Shown piece after piece: positions 62,501 to 64,000 of a stretch of 64,000 bases of DNA; position 1 is the stretch's first letter; each line of letters starts with the position of its first letter. The stretch spans positions 9,840,309-9,904,308 of the forward strand of contig OX442417.1 of the NCBI GenBank assembly GCA_949361645.1, given 5' to 3'. This stretch comes from Spongilla lacustris (lineage: Eukaryota > Porifera > Demospongiae > Spongillida > Spongillidae). Both the position numbers and the translations under genes were made by a program. Under the pieces are notes generated by a model that was not told where the DNA came from, made no database searches, and saw only the letters and a list, made by a program, of their open reading frames with translations.

Positions 62501-64000
62501 ATACCAAGTCTCCTGGAGGCACAAACACATCAGGTGGTACCAAGTCTTCAGGAGGCACAAACACATCAGGTGGTACCCAGTCTCCTGGAGGCACAAACAC
62601 ATCAGGTGGTACCACGTCTCCAGGAGGCACAAACACATCAGGTGGTACCGAGTCTCCTGGAGGCACAAACACATCAGGTGGTACCAAGTCTCCAGGAGGC
62701 ACAAACACATCAGGTGGTACCCAGTCTCCTGGAGGCACAAACACATCAGGTGGTACCAAGTCTCCTGGAGACACAAACACATCAGGTGGTACCAAGTCTC
62801 CAGAAGGCACAAACATATCAGGTGGTACCCACTCTCCTGGAGGCACAAACACATCAGGTGGTACCAAGTCTCCAGTAGGCACAAACACATCAGGTGGTAC
62901 CCAGTCTCCTGCAGGCACAAACACATCAGGTGGTACCAAGTCTCCTGGAGGCACAAACACATCTGGTGGTACCAAGTCTCCTGGAGGCACAAACAGATCA
63001 GGTGGTACCCAGTCTCCTGGTGGCACAAACACATCAGGTGGTACCAAGTCTCCAGAAGGCACAAACACATCAGGTGGTACCCAGTCTCCAGAAGGCACAA
63101 ACACATCAGGTGGTACCCAGTCTCCAGAAGGCACAAATACATCAGGTGGTACCAAGTCTTCAGGAGGTACAAACACATCAGGTGGTACCAAGTCTCCTGG
63201 AGGCATAAACACATCAGGTGGTACCAAGTCTTCAGGAGGCACAAACACATCAGGTGGTACCCAGTCTCCTGGAGGCACGAACACATTAGGTGGTACCAAG
63301 TCTGCAGAAGGCACAAACACATCAGGTGGTGCCAAGTCTCCTGGAGGCACAAACACATCAGTTGGTACCAAGTCTCCTGGAGGCACAAACACATCAGGTG
63401 GTACCAAGTCTTCAGGAGGCACAAACACATCAGGTGGTACCCAGTCTCCTGGAGGCACAAACACATCAGGTGGTACCACGTCTCCAGGAGGCACAAACAC
63501 ATCAGGTGGTACCAAGTCTCCTGGAGGCACAAACACATCAGGTGGTACCGAGTCTCCTGGAGGCACAAACATATCAGGTGGTACCAAGTCTCCAGGAGGC
63601 ACAAACACATCAGGTGGTACCCAGTCTCCTGGAGGCACAAACACATCAGGTGGTACCAAGTCTCCTGGAGACACAAACACATCAGGTGGTACCAAGTCTC
63701 CAGAAGGCACAAACACATCAGGTGGTACCAGGTCTCCAGTAGGCACAAACACATCAGGTGGTACCCAGTCTCCAGTAGGCACAAACACATCAGGTGGTAC
63801 CCAGTCTCCTGCAGGCACAAACACATCAGGTGGTACCAAGTCTCCTGGAGGCACAAACACATCAGGTGATACCCAGTCTCCTGGAGGCACAAACACATCA
63901 GGTGGTACCAAGTCTCCAGAAGGCACAAACACATCAGGTGGTACCCAGTCTTCAGAAGGCACAAACACATCAGGTGGTACCCAGTCTCCTGGTGGCACAA
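53595..64000 (+). CDS. LDLR/LRP-like YWTD gene with giant Thr/Ser/Gly-rich repeat exon (partial)
   Basis: Five exons fit in phase: 53595-53723, 54970-55024, 57344-57482, 57799-58106, and 58511 onward past the right edge. Exon 57344 reads VDDKIYWTDSQLKHTEVADL and LDKPTAILVDPPYG, a class B (YWTD) propeller repeat. Exon 57799 continues with LGWPDGLTID, MDGSKR, VLALFEDW and LKWDKWDN, diverged blades. Exon 53595 is Cys-containing and may be the end of an EGF-like module. The acceptor at 58511 (tttttttcacatcag) is strong and in phase 1, matching the donor at 58106. The frame then stays open for 5.49 kb, translating about 150 copies of a 12-residue unit such as GGTKSPGGTNTS. Such Ser/Thr-dense repeats are typical of heavily O-glycosylated mucin-like stalks. 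YWTD propellers are extracellular, so a cell-surface or secreted adhesive protein is inferred. The 5' exons and the C-terminus are not in view. Confidence 0.55.
54005..54362 (+). repeat. Dispersed repeat family R1, copy 2 (longest)
   Basis: Collinear with 4071-4375 and, inverted, with 16885-17140. It contains an extra segment (gatatcggacggcaaaatac and following) missing from copy 1. It lies in an intron of the YWTD gene. Boundaries are approximate. Confidence 0.65.
54470..54832 (-). pseudogene. Non-LTR retrotransposon 3' fragment I, second lineage
   Basis: The minus-strand frame AEARKKEKYALLYKSHNF, then QSLPFLLQRVSIALQHGNAA and a stop near 54576 matches the C-terminus of fragments D and G. 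A short 3' UTR follows to about 54470. The rest of the element is absent. It lies in an intron of the YWTD gene. Confidence 0.7.
55690..56804 (+). pseudogene. Non-LTR retrotransposon relic J with N-terminal zinc motifs and RT core
   Basis: Broken plus-strand frames give CKGCSCAKRNTPCLDCYPGH (Cys-rich, near 55700), LPGAVPSEWLLEQNLFVCPH-C (zinc finger, near 56250), YLDDG (RT catalytic box, near 56347), LEILGSPIGDFIYCSRF (56530-56580) and ISSLAASDLGS (near 56710), separated by stops and deletions. The order is that of an R2/NeSL-type LINE: zinc fingers, RT palm, thumb. Unlike the other copies it keeps N-terminal parts but has lost most of the RT and the endonuclease. Confidence 0.6.
58511..64000. 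repeat. 36-bp minisatellite, about 152 units, reading beyond the window
   Basis: Unit acaaacacatcaggtggtac followed by caagtctcctggaggc, each with the word ggtacc. Every length change seen is a multiple of 3 (a unit shortened by 21 bp near 58900, 59390 and 60160; the fused ggtggtacccag at about 62032). Higher-order periods are visible: 483 bp (58513 to 58996), 771 bp (block ending 59977 to block ending 60748) and 864 bp, exactly 24 units (62467 to 63331). Confidence 0.95.

Noticed and set aside
58404..63998. Minus-strand frame of 1319 plus 543 residues (VPPDVFVPPGDL repeats).
   Set aside because: It has an in-frame TGA at 62367-62369, no recognised partner exons and no family. The plus frame is open throughout and joins YWTD exons in phase, so the minus frame is taken as its shadow.
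58511..64000. CRISPR-like regular repeat.
   Set aside because: The units are contiguous with no unique spacers and the setting is eukaryotic.
1..64000. tRNA, rRNA or other standard RNA genes.
   Set aside because: No cloverleaf-like A/B box arrangement or rRNA core sequence was recognised on reading; a covariance-model search would be needed to exclude small RNAs.

Overview
The window looks like chromosomal DNA of an invertebrate animal. The genes are split into small GT-AG exons (one candidate is only 13 nt). Two metazoan-type families are recognisable, MSH4 and LDL-receptor-type proteins. The rest is AT-rich non-coding DNA full of (TACATG)n tracts, minisatellites and transposon debris. A marine, early-branching animal such as a sponge would fit, but that is a guess from texture, not a proof. 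No bacterial genes, rRNA, tRNA or CRISPR array were seen.

Layout. (1) 199-15037, minus strand: most of a MutS homologue 4 gene (MSH4, meiotic crossover factor), assembled from 18 phase-compatible exons; its ATPase exons lie beyond the left edge. Its introns hold a RecQ-helicase-like fragment between inverted repeats, a dispersed repeat, a sense-oriented truncated LINE, a TA-flanked inverted-repeat element and a 1065-bp perfect (GGGA)n tract that abuts an exon and forms its splice acceptor. (2) 16388-20037, plus: a complete 7-exon gene for a 222-residue type I membrane protein (signal peptide, three LDLa modules, one transmembrane helix), divergent from MSH4. (3) 20.75-28.5 kb: a graveyard of at least seven fragments of non-LTR retrotransposons with a restriction-like endonuclease, many ending in (TAA)n and several packed head to tail. 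(4) 28720-29010: a near-perfect 291-bp palindrome. (5) 29.7-34.7 kb, minus: a Ty3/gypsy-type gag-pol with one break. (6) 35-39.7 kb: little recognisable. (7) 39.75-48.1 kb, plus: a coiled-coil gene in which one 150-nt exon occurs four times, each copy sitting in a duplicated block that carries minisatellites. (8) 48.25-48.94 kb: a TTAA-flanked MITE. (9) 49.0-52.35 kb: a DNA transposon with about 90-bp terminal inverted repeats and a decayed integrase gene. (10) 53.6-64.0 kb, plus: an LDLR/LRP class B (YWTD) gene whose exons run, with matching splice phase, into a 36-bp minisatellite that stays open for 5.5 kb and would encode over 150 copies of a 12-residue Thr/Ser/Gly-rich unit. It continues past the right edge.

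The most notable candidates for new biology are the YWTD plus mucin-like repeat gene, the exon-plus-minisatellite amplification in the coiled-coil gene, the microsatellite-built splice acceptor in MSH4, and the chained (TAA)n-tailed retrotransposons. All exon models were made by eye from splice consensus, frame and recalled family sequence; none has transcript support.
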